A stretch of DNA of 64,000 nt, taken from Photobacterium gaetbulicola Gung47. GTDB lineage: Bacteria; Pseudomonadota; Gammaproteobacteria; Enterobacterales; Vibrionaceae. The position numbers and the translations under genes are program-made. The notes under the pieces are model-generated. The model saw only the letters and a list, made by a program, of their open reading frames with translations. It was not told the origin of the DNA and searched no databases. Of this stretch, positions 43,134 through 51,431 are shown one piece after another (position 1 is the first letter of the stretch; the number at the start of each line of letters is the position of its first letter). The DNA lies in the NCBI GenBank assembly GCA_000940995.1, contig CP005973.1, positions 1,240,001 through 1,304,000 on the forward strand, in the 5' to 3' direction.

Positions 43134-43961
43134 TCAGCCTTGGGCCTCTTTCTCTGCATCCTGTTTTTTAAGCACCTTGTGACCATCCTCCGTCACACCC
43201 TGCTTCCAGTAACTACTGAAGTAACACATTTTACGATCCCCCCCTCTGTCCGCAGTAATGTAACTGCGGATCGACCGCATTTCACTGAACTCACAGGCGC
43301 ACCACACGGCCAAATCGGTACCATCCAGAGCTAGTGCTTTGACGCCATCGGACAGCGAGCCGTCGCCACTGATATTAACAACTAGCTCCATCCCCTCAGG
43401 AAGCGCCAGAGGCTGTACATCAGCCACTGTCGGTACGTCCAAGACCACATAGCCGGATGCACTGGCTGGCAACAACGCCAGTTTGCTTTGCAGCGCCGTT
43501 TGCGCCGTCATATCTGCCACCAGCAAGAAACGATCTGCAGCAACAGGCATCGCTTGAATCGGACGCGGGCCAACCAAAGAGATAGCGTCACCGACTTGCG
43601 CTTTAAGCGCCCAGCGAGAGGCGTAGCCACCGATTTCTGGCGTGATATCACCTCCTACTTCTGCTAACTCATGCTTGGCAATATCAATCGTTATCGTGCC
43701 AGCAGCACCCTCAGAAACAGCTTGATAGCCCGACACCGTAAAGGTGCGCATCATGGGTCTTTGCCCCTCAGGTAACTCACTGATATCCGTGCCGCCGTCA
43801 GCAGTAAACAGGAGCTTCACATATTGGCCTACACTGTCTTGAGAAAAATGGTGGCTCCCTTCACCGCCAAGCGTCAAACGGATCATATTCGGGGTGACAA
43901 GCTCGTTACCCACAACAGACAGTTGTTTTGGGTCCATCTTTGGACTCATCGCCTGGGCCAT
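43134..43961 (-). CDS. Siderophore-interacting FAD reductase (ViuB/SIP-like)
   Basis: A 275-residue flavin reductase-like protein. The FAD domain shows MIRLTLGGEG, RPMMRTFTVSGY (RTFTV as the FAD-binding motif) and ASRWALKAQVGDAISLVGPR. The C-terminal SIP domain follows with DLAVWCACEFSEMRSIRSYI. Members reduce ferric-siderophores in the cytosol to release iron. The ATG at 43961 has GGAG upstream and gives a normal length. A near-perfect Fur box overlaps its promoter, and the importer genes converge on it, so the two units are probably co-repressed by iron. Confidence 0.9.
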   Translation of the reverse strand: MAQAMSPKMDPKQLSVVGNELVTPNMIRLTLGGEGSHHFSQDSVGQYVKLLFTADGGTDISELPEGQRPMMRTFTVSGYQAVSEGAAGTITIDIAKHELAEVGGDITPEIGGYASRWALKAQVGDAISLVGPRPIQAMPVAADRFLLVADMTAQTALQSKLALLPASASGYVVLDVPTVADVQPLALPEGMELVVNISGDGSLSDGVKALALDGTDLAVWCACEFSEMRSIRSYITADRGGDRKMCYFSSYWKQGVTEDGHKVLKKQDAEKEAQG

Positions 43962-43982
43962 GGCATACTCCAAGTTAAAAGT

Positions 43983-44001
43983 GATAATGATATTGATTAT
44001 C
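43983..44001 (-). promoter_or_regulatory. Fur box of the siderophore reductase gene
   Basis: GATAATGATATTGATTATC differs from the consensus GATAATGATAATCATTATC at only two positions and lies within the inverted repeat GTGATAAT/ATTATCAC, about 20 bases upstream of the ATG. Confidence 0.85.
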
Positions 44002-44016
44002 ACTCATAAGGCTGTA

Positions 44017-45756
44017 TTACTTCAACTTAAAGTTGGCCACCATCGCATTTAATTGACTATTGGTAACCGCAAGTTGCTCAGTACTGGCGACCGAGTCATC
44101 AGCGTTGCGATTAAGCTCGTTGATCATATCGTGAATGGCTATCATGTTCTTGTTCACTTCTTCCGTCACTACACTCTGCTCGTTGGCTGAAGTGGCAATC
44201 TGAGTGGTAAGATCGTTAATCTGACTAATGGAGTTAGTCATTGATTCCAAAGAGGCCATCACATTTGCTGTGTGCTCAACAGTTTGGGCGCAACTTCCCT
44301 TCGTCACATCCATCGACTGAACTACTACTGATGTCGCCTTACGTAAATCCGATAGCATGGTATCGATTTCAGACGTACTCTGCTGCGTTCTCGCCGCCAG
44401 TGCTCTAACCTCATCGGCAACGACTGCAAACCCCCTTCCCTGCTCACCAGCACGAGCCGCCTCAATAGCAGCATTAAGCGCAAGTAAGTTAGTTTGTTCG
44501 GCAATTTCACCTATCACATGGAGTACCGCATCGATTTTCTCGAAATCCTGACTCATGGTCTGTATAGATACCGACATACTTTCCACTTCCGTCGATAGTT
44601 GATTCACACTACTAGAAGCCACCTTCACGACATCTTTTGATTTTTCCGCTTCGGCATTGGTCGCATGGGTAAAGTCTGCAGCCCGATTGCCGCTATCCGC
44701 GACAGACTCCGCCGTTGCGCTCATTTCATTGATGGCCGTTACCACTTTCTCCGTTTCCTGAGTGTGGCGGGTGAGTAAGGACTTGTTGGAATCCGCTTTA
44801 TCTTTCAGTGCTGCCACTTCATGCTGGATCGCCTGGCTTGACTGAGAGACTTCCAGCATCATTCTTTGCAGGTTTTCGATAAAATGGTTGATGCCCGAGG
44901 CAATCTTGCCCAAATCATCATTGCTGTAGACATCCAGTCGCCGGGTGAGATCCGCATCTCCCCGAGATAGACCAACAATAATGCTGCGCAGCGTGCTGAG
45001 ATGTTTGAAAATAGTATTGATAAAAAGGACGCTCAGCGGAATGGAAATCAACGCCACCAGTACCAGCGCCATGGTAATGCTGCCGCTCAAGGCGTTGGTA
45101 TTTTGCTGGATGTAACCACGATCAATGTAACCCGTCAGCGTCCACTGGCTATCGCCAACAGCAAAACGGTTGGTATACGGAATAAGATCGCCATCAATGC
45201 GATTACTAAAGACCTGTGTTCCTCTGCTATCTTCCAGATCGAAGTAACTCCCCGCAACAGAAGACTGCGACAGTAACTGTTGGGTGTTTCTCAAATCAAG
45301 ATAAAAAATATCACCGCCATTGCCTCTGGGTACAGTAATGGATATCAATGGAATATCATTTTGATAAAAAATATCACTAACGCTTGTCCCACTGGTGCTA
45401 TTTACCAGCTGAATGTAATGACTGGCTTCGGATTCATCATCAATGCGCCCTTTATCGGTAATGACAAAATCAGCTATCACTTTTGCTGCCGCATAAAACC
45501 CAGCTCGCTCTGTAACTTCTTGGATACTGGTAATATCTAGACTAATGTTCTCTGCAATCAATACCTTGTTACGAATATCATCATACAGCTTATCTTTGAC
45601 CAAGCTAATCTGAGTATTAATACTTTCAGCATCACTGTCAAAAATATAGCGGCTGAGATAATAATTGACACTGAAGAATGAGGTAACCACAGTTGCTATT
45701 AATATAGCTATCAAAGTGATAATTATTTTTACTTTAAATGATAGTTTATTTGCCAT
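44017..45756 (-). CDS. Methyl-accepting chemotaxis protein
   Basis: A 579-residue chemoreceptor. An N-terminal membrane helix (VKIIITLIAILIATVVTSFF) is followed by a ~195-residue periplasmic Cache-like sensor, a second helix (ITMALVLVALISIPLSVLFI), a HAMP domain (GDADLTRRLDVYSNDDLGKI) and the signalling domain with the hairpin tip EIAEQTNLLALNAAIEAARA and GEQGRGFAVVADEVRALA. The ligand is unknown. No che genes are nearby. Its stop lies 16 bases from the Fur box of the downstream gene, but a role in iron taxis is only speculation. Confidence 0.92.
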   Translation of the reverse strand: MANKLSFKVKIIITLIAILIATVVTSFFSVNYYLSRYIFDSDAESINTQISLVKDKLYDDIRNKVLIAENISLDITSIQEVTERAGFYAAAKVIADFVITDKGRIDDESEASHYIQLVNSTSGTSVSDIFYQNDIPLISITVPRGNGGDIFYLDLRNTQQLLSQSSVAGSYFDLEDSRGTQVFSNRIDGDLIPYTNRFAVGDSQWTLTGYIDRGYIQQNTNALSGSITMALVLVALISIPLSVLFINTIFKHLSTLRSIIVGLSRGDADLTRRLDVYSNDDLGKIASGINHFIENLQRMMLEVSQSSQAIQHEVAALKDKADSNKSLLTRHTQETEKVVTAINEMSATAESVADSGNRAADFTHATNAEAEKSKDVVKVASSSVNQLSTEVESMSVSIQTMSQDFEKIDAVLHVIGEIAEQTNLLALNAAIEAARAGEQGRGFAVVADEVRALAARTQQSTSEIDTMLSDLRKATSVVVQSMDVTKGSCAQTVEHTANVMASLESMTNSISQINDLTTQIATSANEQSVVTEEVNKNMIAIHDMINELNRNADDSVASTEQLAVTNSQLNAMVANFKLK

Positions 45757-45868
45757 ATGTTATCCCTGTTTTGGCAAGAGTTTGATACAAGAAAAAACCC
45801 ATAGACAAATGGGCATAAAGTACCATACATGCAGAGCCACAAAATAAATGTCGGTTTGATCGATAAAT

Positions 45869-45893
45869 AAAAAAAAGGCCCGAAAGTCGGGCC
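45869..45893 (-). terminator. Terminator of uxuA
   Basis: GGCCCGA (45877-45883) pairs with TCGGGCC (45887-45893). The A-run on the left becomes an eight-base T-run on the minus strand, directly after uxuA. Confidence 0.9.
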
Positions 45894-45938
45894 AAACATT
45901 GGTAGGTATATACACTATTTTTTGTGTATAAGGACTTA

Positions 45939-47123
45939 TTATTTGTTAAAAAATGCGCGCTTCAGTGCCATTTCCAGGCCACGAACTTCCGCCAAACCTT
46001 TCAGGCGGCCAATGGCTGAATATCCTGGGTTGGTTTTCTTTTTCAGGTCATCCAGCATCTGGTGACCATGGTCCGGACGCATCGGAATCAAGCGGGTATC
46101 ACCTGACTCCTCACGGCGCTGCTCTTCTTCCAAGATAGCCATTACGACATTGTACATATCCACATCGCCATCAAGGTGAGCGGCCTCATGGAAGCTCAAT
46201 TGGTTTTCTTCACGCTGCGTTGAACGCAAATGAGTGAAATAAATACGGTCACCATGTTGTTTGATCATGTTAACCAAGTCATTGTCGCCACGGACACCGT
46301 AAGAGCCAGTACACATGGTGATGCCATTGTTCTTGCTTGGTACTTCTGTTGTCAGCCAATCAATATCTTCAATGGTCGAGACAATACGCGGCAAACCAAG
46401 GATCGGTCGCGGTGGATCGTCGGGATGCACTGCCATCTTCAGCCCTGTGGCATCGCACACCGGCATCAACTCACTCAAGAAGTGCTTCATATGCTGACGA
46501 AGCTTATCTTTATCAATGCCAGCATAACGGTCAAGCTGCGCCTGAAACTCCTCAAGGGTATATCCTTCTTCAGCTCCCGGCAGGCCGGCAATAATGTTGC
46601 TCGTCAACTGAGCCACAGCCTCTGCAGACATGGCATTGAAATATTCCTGGGCCTCAGCTTGTTCCTGCGCAGAGTACTCTTCTTCAGCACCCGGACGTTT
46701 TAGAATAAATAATTCAAATGCTGCAAACGCAATTTGATCAAAACGTAACGCTTTAGAGCCATCCGGCATTTCAAATTCCAGATCGGTGCGCGTCCAATCT
46801 AATACCGGCATAAAGTTATAACAAACCGTATCAATACCGCATTCTGCCAAGTTACGTAGTGTCTGCTTATAATTATCAATCCACTGTTGGTAATTACCTG
46901 TTTGCGTTTTTATTTCTTCATGAACAGGCACACTTTCAACAACAGACCAAGTTAAACCTTTTTCCTCAATTATTGCTTTGCGCTTTAGAATTTCTTCTAC
47001 GGTCCAAACTTCACCGTTTGGAATATGATGCAATGCATTTACAATTCCCGTAGCGCCTGCCTGACGAATATCATCAAGCGATACAGGATCATTAGGGCCA
47101 TACCAGCGCCAGGTTTGTTCCAT
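45939..47123 (-). CDS. uxuA: Mannonate dehydratase
   Basis: A 394-residue enzyme that dehydrates D-mannonate to 2-keto-3-deoxygluconate, the step joining the UxuB product to KdgK. Signature stretches are MEQTWRWYGPNDPVSLDDIR, CYNFMPVLDWTRTDL, MAVHPDDPPRPILGLPR, CTGSYGVRGDNDL and PMRPDHGHQMLDDL, which supply the metal-binding His, Cys and Asp residues. AAGGTG precedes the ATG at 47123. It lies downstream of uxuR on the same strand and ends the leftward arm of the hexuronate island. Confidence 0.96.
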   Translation of the reverse strand: MEQTWRWYGPNDPVSLDDIRQAGATGIVNALHHIPNGEVWTVEEILKRKAIIEEKGLTWSVVESVPVHEEIKTQTGNYQQWIDNYKQTLRNLAECGIDTVCYNFMPVLDWTRTDLEFEMPDGSKALRFDQIAFAAFELFILKRPGAEEEYSAQEQAEAQEYFNAMSAEAVAQLTSNIIAGLPGAEEGYTLEEFQAQLDRYAGIDKDKLRQHMKHFLSELMPVCDATGLKMAVHPDDPPRPILGLPRIVSTIEDIDWLTTEVPSKNNGITMCTGSYGVRGDNDLVNMIKQHGDRIYFTHLRSTQREENQLSFHEAAHLDGDVDMYNVVMAILEEEQRREESGDTRLIPMRPDHGHQMLDDLKKKTNPGYSAIGRLKGLAEVRGLEMALKRAFFNK

Positions 47124-47266
47124 GACAATCACCTTTTATAGACACACTTAACCCGCTCAAAAATCTGAGTTAAGTACTTTACAATTTAGAATGCACAATT
47201 ACGTAAAATAACTGCTTTTAAAGAGGCCAATAAAGACTCATTGGCCTAATTGAATTTGTCGGCGGT

Positions 47267-48055
47267 TTATTTTTCACCACCAAGGAGAACTACCGGATTC
47301 GAGCTAAATAAGTAGCCATCAAAATTCGGATCATCAATATCAGAAAGTTCTAACAGGCGTTGTTTCACATTCTCAAGGTGTTGCCACATGGCATTTTTCG
47401 CTGCAATCGGATCTTTGCGCTGCATTGCTGCTAATATACGCGCATGATCCTCAAGCCACTCCTGACGGTATGCTTGGTCAATAATGTGCGAGTGCAGCTT
47501 CTTCCACATCGGGCTTTGCTCACGTCGCTCCCAAGATTGCTTAAGCATATCGACCAATACTGAGTTTTGCGTGGCTTCGGCAATGCACATATGGAACTGT
47601 TCATCACCGATACATTCTTCGGCCCCTGAGGCAATCTCACTGCGCTCAAGATCCAGTGCCGCACGCATCTTCACAATATCACCCGGTGTCACCTGGATAG
47701 CGGCAAACTCGGCAATGTTACTTTCAAGCAACTGTCTGGCCTGCAGCATTTCGAATGGACCCGCATCGTCGCTGATCACATTCTCCCGGCTATTGGAGTG
47801 ACTAGGAATATTCAGGACATAAACCCCAGATCCCTTCTTCACCTCAACAAGATTTTCTAGTTCCAGCATAATGATCGCTTCACGGACTACCGTTCGGCTG
47901 ACATTCAGTCGCTCAGCGATATCCCGCTCCGGCGGTAATCGGTCACCTACCTTGTAGCGTCCATCGATAAGTTCTTGTCTCAACACCAAACCAAGTTCTT
48001 GGTAAGGACGTTTCGGTTCAAAGGGCATCATGATGATATTGTCACTTTTTTCCAT
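47267..48055 (-). CDS. uxuR: GntR/FadR-family hexuronate regulator
   Basis: A 262-residue FadR-subfamily regulator. The winged helix reads ELIDGRYKVGDRLPPERDIA, then RLNVSRTVVREAIIMLE and KKGSGVYV. The C-terminal all-helical FCD domain (MLQARQLLESNIAEFAAIQV) binds the effector through a metal site. Location between dctP and uxuA, and TTGGTnnACCAA palindromes like the E. coli UxuR site in this island, support control by a hexuronate such as fructuronate. ExuR is the other possible name for this group. Confidence 0.88.
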   Translation of the reverse strand: MEKSDNIIMMPFEPKRPYQELGLVLRQELIDGRYKVGDRLPPERDIAERLNVSRTVVREAIIMLELENLVEVKKGSGVYVLNIPSHSNSRENVISDDAGPFEMLQARQLLESNIAEFAAIQVTPGDIVKMRAALDLERSEIASGAEECIGDEQFHMCIAEATQNSVLVDMLKQSWERREQSPMWKKLHSHIIDQAYRQEWLEDHARILAAMQRKDPIAAKNAMWQHLENVKQRLLELSDIDDPNFDGYLFSSNPVVLLGGEK

Positions 48056-48087
48056 TGCACTTATTCGCCATCATAACGACCAAACTT

Positions 48088-48099
48088 AATTGGTCAACC
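48088..48099 (-). promoter_or_regulatory. UxuR-like operator before uxuR
   Basis: AATTGGTCAACC keeps one half and most of the other of TTGGTnnACCAA, about 35 bases upstream of the uxuR start, suggesting autoregulation. Confidence 0.5.
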
Positions 48100-48160
48100 T
48101 CTTAATGTAAAAGTGTGGCAACACTTTGATTTTTATGATTACAACAGCTGTTTTCTTTGC

Positions 48161-49144
48161 TTATTGTACTGCTTTGATACGCTCTACGATTTCGTTCAGC
48201 TCAGGATTAGATTTCTCCAATGCGTCATACATTGGCTGTACCGCCTCTACAAACGCTGTCTTATTCGGTTTAACGAAGGTTACGCCCATTTTCTCAGCTT
48301 TCGCACGCTCTTTGGCTTCTGATTCTGCCCATAGCTCTTTCATCACTTCCATTGAGCTCATCGCCGCCTGCTTCAATGCCGCCTGGTGTTCCTCAGAAAG
48401 GGCATCATAGGCTTTGGTCGAGATAACCAAAACATCAGGAACCATAGTGTGCTCGTCTAGGCTGAAGTACTTAGACACTTCGCTGTGGCGACTTAGGCTG
48501 AATGATGGAATATTGTTTTCTGCGGCATCAACAACACCTTGCTGCAGTGCTGTGTATAGCTCACCGTATGCTAGCGGCGTTGGGCTACCACCCAGTGCAT
48601 TTACCATGGCAATCGCCGATGGGCTTGGCTGAACACGGATCTTCATGCCTTTCAGATCTTCAGGCGTATTGATTGGTTTAGAGGTGTAGAAGCTACGTGC
48701 CCCCGCATCATAGTAAGTTACACCAATGAAACCACTGTCACGGGAAGACGCTAGGATTTCCTCACCCACCTCACCTTCTTTCACGTTGTAGTAGTGAGTC
48801 TTGTCACGGAATAGGTATGGAAGATTAAATGCTGAGTAAGCAGGGGCAAAGGCTTCAAGCTCTGCAGCGTTGGTTTTTACCATTTCCAGTGCGCCATTCT
48901 GCATCAGTTCCATTGACTCACGCTGGGTGCCCAGCTGCGCATCAGGGTAAATGCGGATACGCACTTCGCCGTCTGTTAGTTTGCGGACTTCTTTCGCCAT
49001 GTGATCCATTGCTTTATGCACAGCATGGTCGCGCGGGTGGTTATGACTTAGCTTGAAGGTCGTTGCTGCGTAAGCAGAAGCAGTAGCACCAAAAGTAAGG
49101 GCAGCACCGATCACTGCAGTAAGTACACTTTTACGCGTCATCAT
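48161..49144 (-). CDS. dctP: TRAP transporter solute-binding protein (hexuronate type)
   Basis: A 327-residue DctP-type periplasmic protein. A signal peptide (LTAVIGAALTFGATASAYAA) precedes TFKLSHNHPRDHAVHKAMDH. The conserved substrate-clamp Arg lies in GMKIRVQPSPSAIAMVNALG and the helix PLAYGELYTALQQGVVDAAE is typical. It should capture glucuronate or galacturonate for the membrane subunits encoded divergently. The ATG at 49144 is eight bases from GGAG. The shared intergenic region has UxuR-like sites and a CRP-like site. Confidence 0.93.
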   Translation of the reverse strand: MMTRKSVLTAVIGAALTFGATASAYAATTFKLSHNHPRDHAVHKAMDHMAKEVRKLTDGEVRIRIYPDAQLGTQRESMELMQNGALEMVKTNAAELEAFAPAYSAFNLPYLFRDKTHYYNVKEGEVGEEILASSRDSGFIGVTYYDAGARSFYTSKPINTPEDLKGMKIRVQPSPSAIAMVNALGGSPTPLAYGELYTALQQGVVDAAENNIPSFSLSRHSEVSKYFSLDEHTMVPDVLVISTKAYDALSEEHQAALKQAAMSSMEVMKELWAESEAKERAKAEKMGVTFVKPNKTAFVEAVQPMYDALEKSNPELNEIVERIKAVQ

Positions 49145-49247
49145 TGTTATATCTCCGTGGAATTGGTTGTCCATTGTGTAGGGTATTTCTTAAGTACGGG
49201 GCCAATATTGCGGCCAAATCAGAAAACCGTCAAAACAAAAAAGCAAA

Positions 49248-49259
49248 TTGATTGACCAA
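49248..49259. promoter_or_regulatory. UxuR-like operator, dctP side
   Basis: TTGATTGACCAA matches TTGGTnnACCAA with one mismatch and lies about 105 bases upstream of dctP. Confidence 0.55.
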
Positions 49260-49279
49260 TATCACAATAAAAACCCTCA

Positions 49280-49295
49280 AATTGGTCAACCAATT
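49280..49295. promoter_or_regulatory. UxuR-like operator, perfect palindrome
   Basis: AATTGGTCAACCAATT reads as an exact 16-base palindrome containing the full TTGGTnnACCAA core, midway between dctP and dctQ. Confidence 0.8.
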
Positions 49296-49299
49296 CAAT

Positions 49300-49315
49300 T
49301 GTGACTTGGGTCACG
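49300..49315. promoter_or_regulatory. CRP-like site between dctP and dctQ
   Basis: TGTGACTTGGGTCACG matches TGTGAnnnnnnTCACA at nine of ten fixed positions. Catabolite activation of hexuronate uptake would be expected. It is only four bases from the perfect UxuR-like operator. Confidence 0.65.
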
Positions 49316-49394
49316 TGACTAAAAATCACACCATCTTATAATCTCCACAGAAAAAGCGCGTGCTTAAACATAGCTAGATGACGTATCTGCTTAC

Positions 49395-49408
49395 ATTGGT
49401 TTACCAAT
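49395..49408. promoter_or_regulatory. UxuR-like operator, dctQ side
   Basis: ATTGGTTTACCAAT is a full match to the core with flanking symmetry, about 45 bases before the dctQ ATG. Confidence 0.75.
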
Positions 49409-49450
49409 ATACAACTCTGAGCATGCTTATTTATTGCAAAGGAACTAAAG

Positions 49451-49963
49451 ATGAATAAATTGGTTGGTTACATAAATAGAGGGTTGGCGATGTTTACCGT
49501 GTCTCTCTCTACCTTCCTGGTGTTCTGTGTGATCTGGCAGGTGATCTCCCGCTATATCATTGGTAAACCAAGTACCATTACTGATGAACTGGCGAGATAT
49601 CTATTTATGTGGGTAGCCCTTATTGGCGCGGCTTACACCACAGGCCTCAAGCGTCATCTTGCCATTGACCTACTAACCATGAAGCTCAGCGGCAAAAGAA
49701 AATTGTTCAATGAGATCTTCATTCAGCTGGCCATCGCCGTCTTCGCTTTTGTTGTTCTTGTATACGGCGGTACTAACCTCGCGCTCAAAACACTTTCAAC
49801 CGGCCAGGTTACCCCTGCGCTTGGTTGGGAAATGGGCTACATCTACTTCTGCCTACCAATCAGTGGATCACTGATGATTTTCTATTCGGCACTTTTCGCC
49901 TTCGAAAAAATTAAACAACTGGTATCTGGCGATATCTGCATTGCCGACCCGCAGCAAAACTAA
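49451..49963 (+). CDS. dctQ: TRAP transporter small membrane subunit
   Basis: A 170-residue four-helix DctQ protein. The family core SKPSTITDE is present as GKPSTITDELARYLFMWVAL, followed by GAAYTTGLKRHLAIDLL. It pairs with the large DctM subunit encoded downstream and the DctP protein encoded divergently to import hexuronates with sodium. The start at 49451 has AAGGAAC upstream. Confidence 0.93.
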   Translation: MNKLVGYINRGLAMFTVSLSTFLVFCVIWQVISRYIIGKPSTITDELARYLFMWVALIGAAYTTGLKRHLAIDLLTMKLSGKRKLFNEIFIQLAIAVFAFVVLVYGGTNLALKTLSTGQVTPALGWEMGYIYFCLPISGSLMIFYSALFAFEKIKQLVSGDICIADPQQN

Positions 49964-50035
49964 ATAAGCAAATCCAGCGGTGAATCACTTTTTTGATTTC
50001 ACCATTGAACAAGATTTTATAAGAAGGATTCCACA

Positions 50036-51337
50036 ATGGAATGGCAAGTCATTCTCACCCTATTCGGAAGCTTCGGCGTGTTACTCGCGCTGGGGATCCC
50101 TGTATCATTCGCAATCGGTCTTTCATCGCTAGCAACCATTATGATGAGCTTGCCGCTCGAGCCGGCGATCGCAGTGGTAGCCCAGCGCATGGCGGCAGGC
50201 CTCGATAACTTTGCCCTACTGGCTATCCCGTTTTTCATCCTAGCGGGTAACATCATGAACCAGGGCGGTATCGCCATCCGTCTGATCAATTTCGCCAAAG
50301 TACTGGGTGGACGCCTGCCAGGCTCTCTTGCCCACGTGAACGTGATGGCAAACATGATGTTCGGCTCTATCTCTGGATCTGCGGTTGCCTCTGCCGCTGC
50401 CGTCGGCGGGACTATGTCGCCACTACAGAAAAAAGACGGTTACGACGAGCACTTCTCGGCTGCGGTTAACATCACCTCTTGCCCAACCGGCTTGTTGATC
50501 CCGCCAAGTAACACACTCATCGTATTCTCGCTGGTCTCTGGCGGTACCTCTATTGCTGCTCTGTTCCTAGGTGGTTACATCCCGGGGATCCTAATGGGTC
50601 TGAGTCTAATGATTGTTGCCGGTATCATTGCCAAGCGTCGTGGCTACCCTGTCGCTCCTAGACCCTCACTGGCTGTGGTATGGGATACCTTTATCAAAGC
50701 CATGCCTTCGCTATTACTGATTGTTATCATCATGGGCGGCATCATCGGCGGTATCTTCACTGCGACAGAAGCCTCGGCGATTGCGGTTGTCTATACCTTC
50801 GTACTAGCGGTTATTTTCTACCGTGAAGTGAAAATTCGTGACCTACCGAAAATCATCCTAGAGTCAGCGGTAACCACCTCTATCGTACTGCTGCTGGTTG
50901 GCGCTTCGATGGGCATGTCCTGGGCCATGGCAAATGCCGACATCCCATACATGATTGCCGATGCCTTGCTGGCTGTCTCTGAAAATCCACTGGTTATCCT
51001 GCTTATCATCAACCTTATCCTGCTGATTGTTGGTATCTTCATGGATATGACTCCAGCGGTACTGATCTTCACCCCTATATTCCTGCCAATCGCACTGGAT
51101 ATGGGTATCGACCCGGTTCACTTCGGTATCATGATGACCTTCAACCTTGCTATCGGTATCTGTACACCACCGGTGGGTAGTGCCCTGTTTATCGGTTGTT
51201 CGGTAGCAAAAGTGTCTATCGAGAAGATCATCAAGCCGCTACTGCCATTCTATGCCGCACTTATCGCAGCACTATTGGCCGTCACCTTTATTCCTCAGCT
51301 AAGCCTGTTCCTGCCTAACTTGGTTCTTGGCTACTGA
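50036..51337 (+). CDS. dctM: TRAP transporter large membrane subunit
   Basis: A 433-residue DctM protein with about twelve helices and the family signatures LAIPFFILAGNIMNQGGIAI, NMMFGSISGSAVASAAAVGG and NIMNxxG-type repeats, ending FGIMMTFNLAIGICTPPVGS. It forms the sodium-coupled elevator channel. AGAAGGA precedes the ATG. It is followed by a hairpin and uxuB. Confidence 0.95.
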   Translation: MEWQVILTLFGSFGVLLALGIPVSFAIGLSSLATIMMSLPLEPAIAVVAQRMAAGLDNFALLAIPFFILAGNIMNQGGIAIRLINFAKVLGGRLPGSLAHVNVMANMMFGSISGSAVASAAAVGGTMSPLQKKDGYDEHFSAAVNITSCPTGLLIPPSNTLIVFSLVSGGTSIAALFLGGYIPGILMGLSLMIVAGIIAKRRGYPVAPRPSLAVVWDTFIKAMPSLLLIVIIMGGIIGGIFTATEASAIAVVYTFVLAVIFYREVKIRDLPKIILESAVTTSIVLLLVGASMGMSWAMANADIPYMIADALLAVSENPLVILLIINLILLIVGIFMDMTPAVLIFTPIFLPIALDMGIDPVHFGIMMTFNLAIGICTPPVGSALFIGCSVAKVSIEKIIKPLLPFYAALIAALLAVTFIPQLSLFLPNLVLGY

Positions 51338-51392
51338 TTTTAGGGACTTGTCCCGCAATCTATAACACGCAGAAGACTTCCCTGATAAACCC

Positions 51393-51416
51393 GCCCACCA
51401 ACTCCAGTTGGTGGGC
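51393..51416 (+). repeat. Intercistronic hairpin before uxuB
   Basis: GCCCACCAACT (51393-51403) pairs perfectly with AGTTGGTGGGC (51406-51416), leaving only a two-base loop. It ends a few bases before the uxuB ribosome site and has no T-run, so it is more likely a transcript-stability or translation-control element than a full terminator. Confidence 0.75.
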
Positions 51417-51431
51417 CAAAGGAAAAAGAAA

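Larger units (their letters stand above)
49145..49450. other. Divergent control region of dctP and dctQM
   Basis: No gene. It holds three UxuR-like palindromes and one CRP-like site (listed separately), so both arms of the transporter are probably controlled from here. Confidence 0.75.

Noticed and set aside
46230..46703. 157-residue frame opposite uxuA
   Set aside because: uxuA is certain by motif and length; the opposite frame has no start signal or family.
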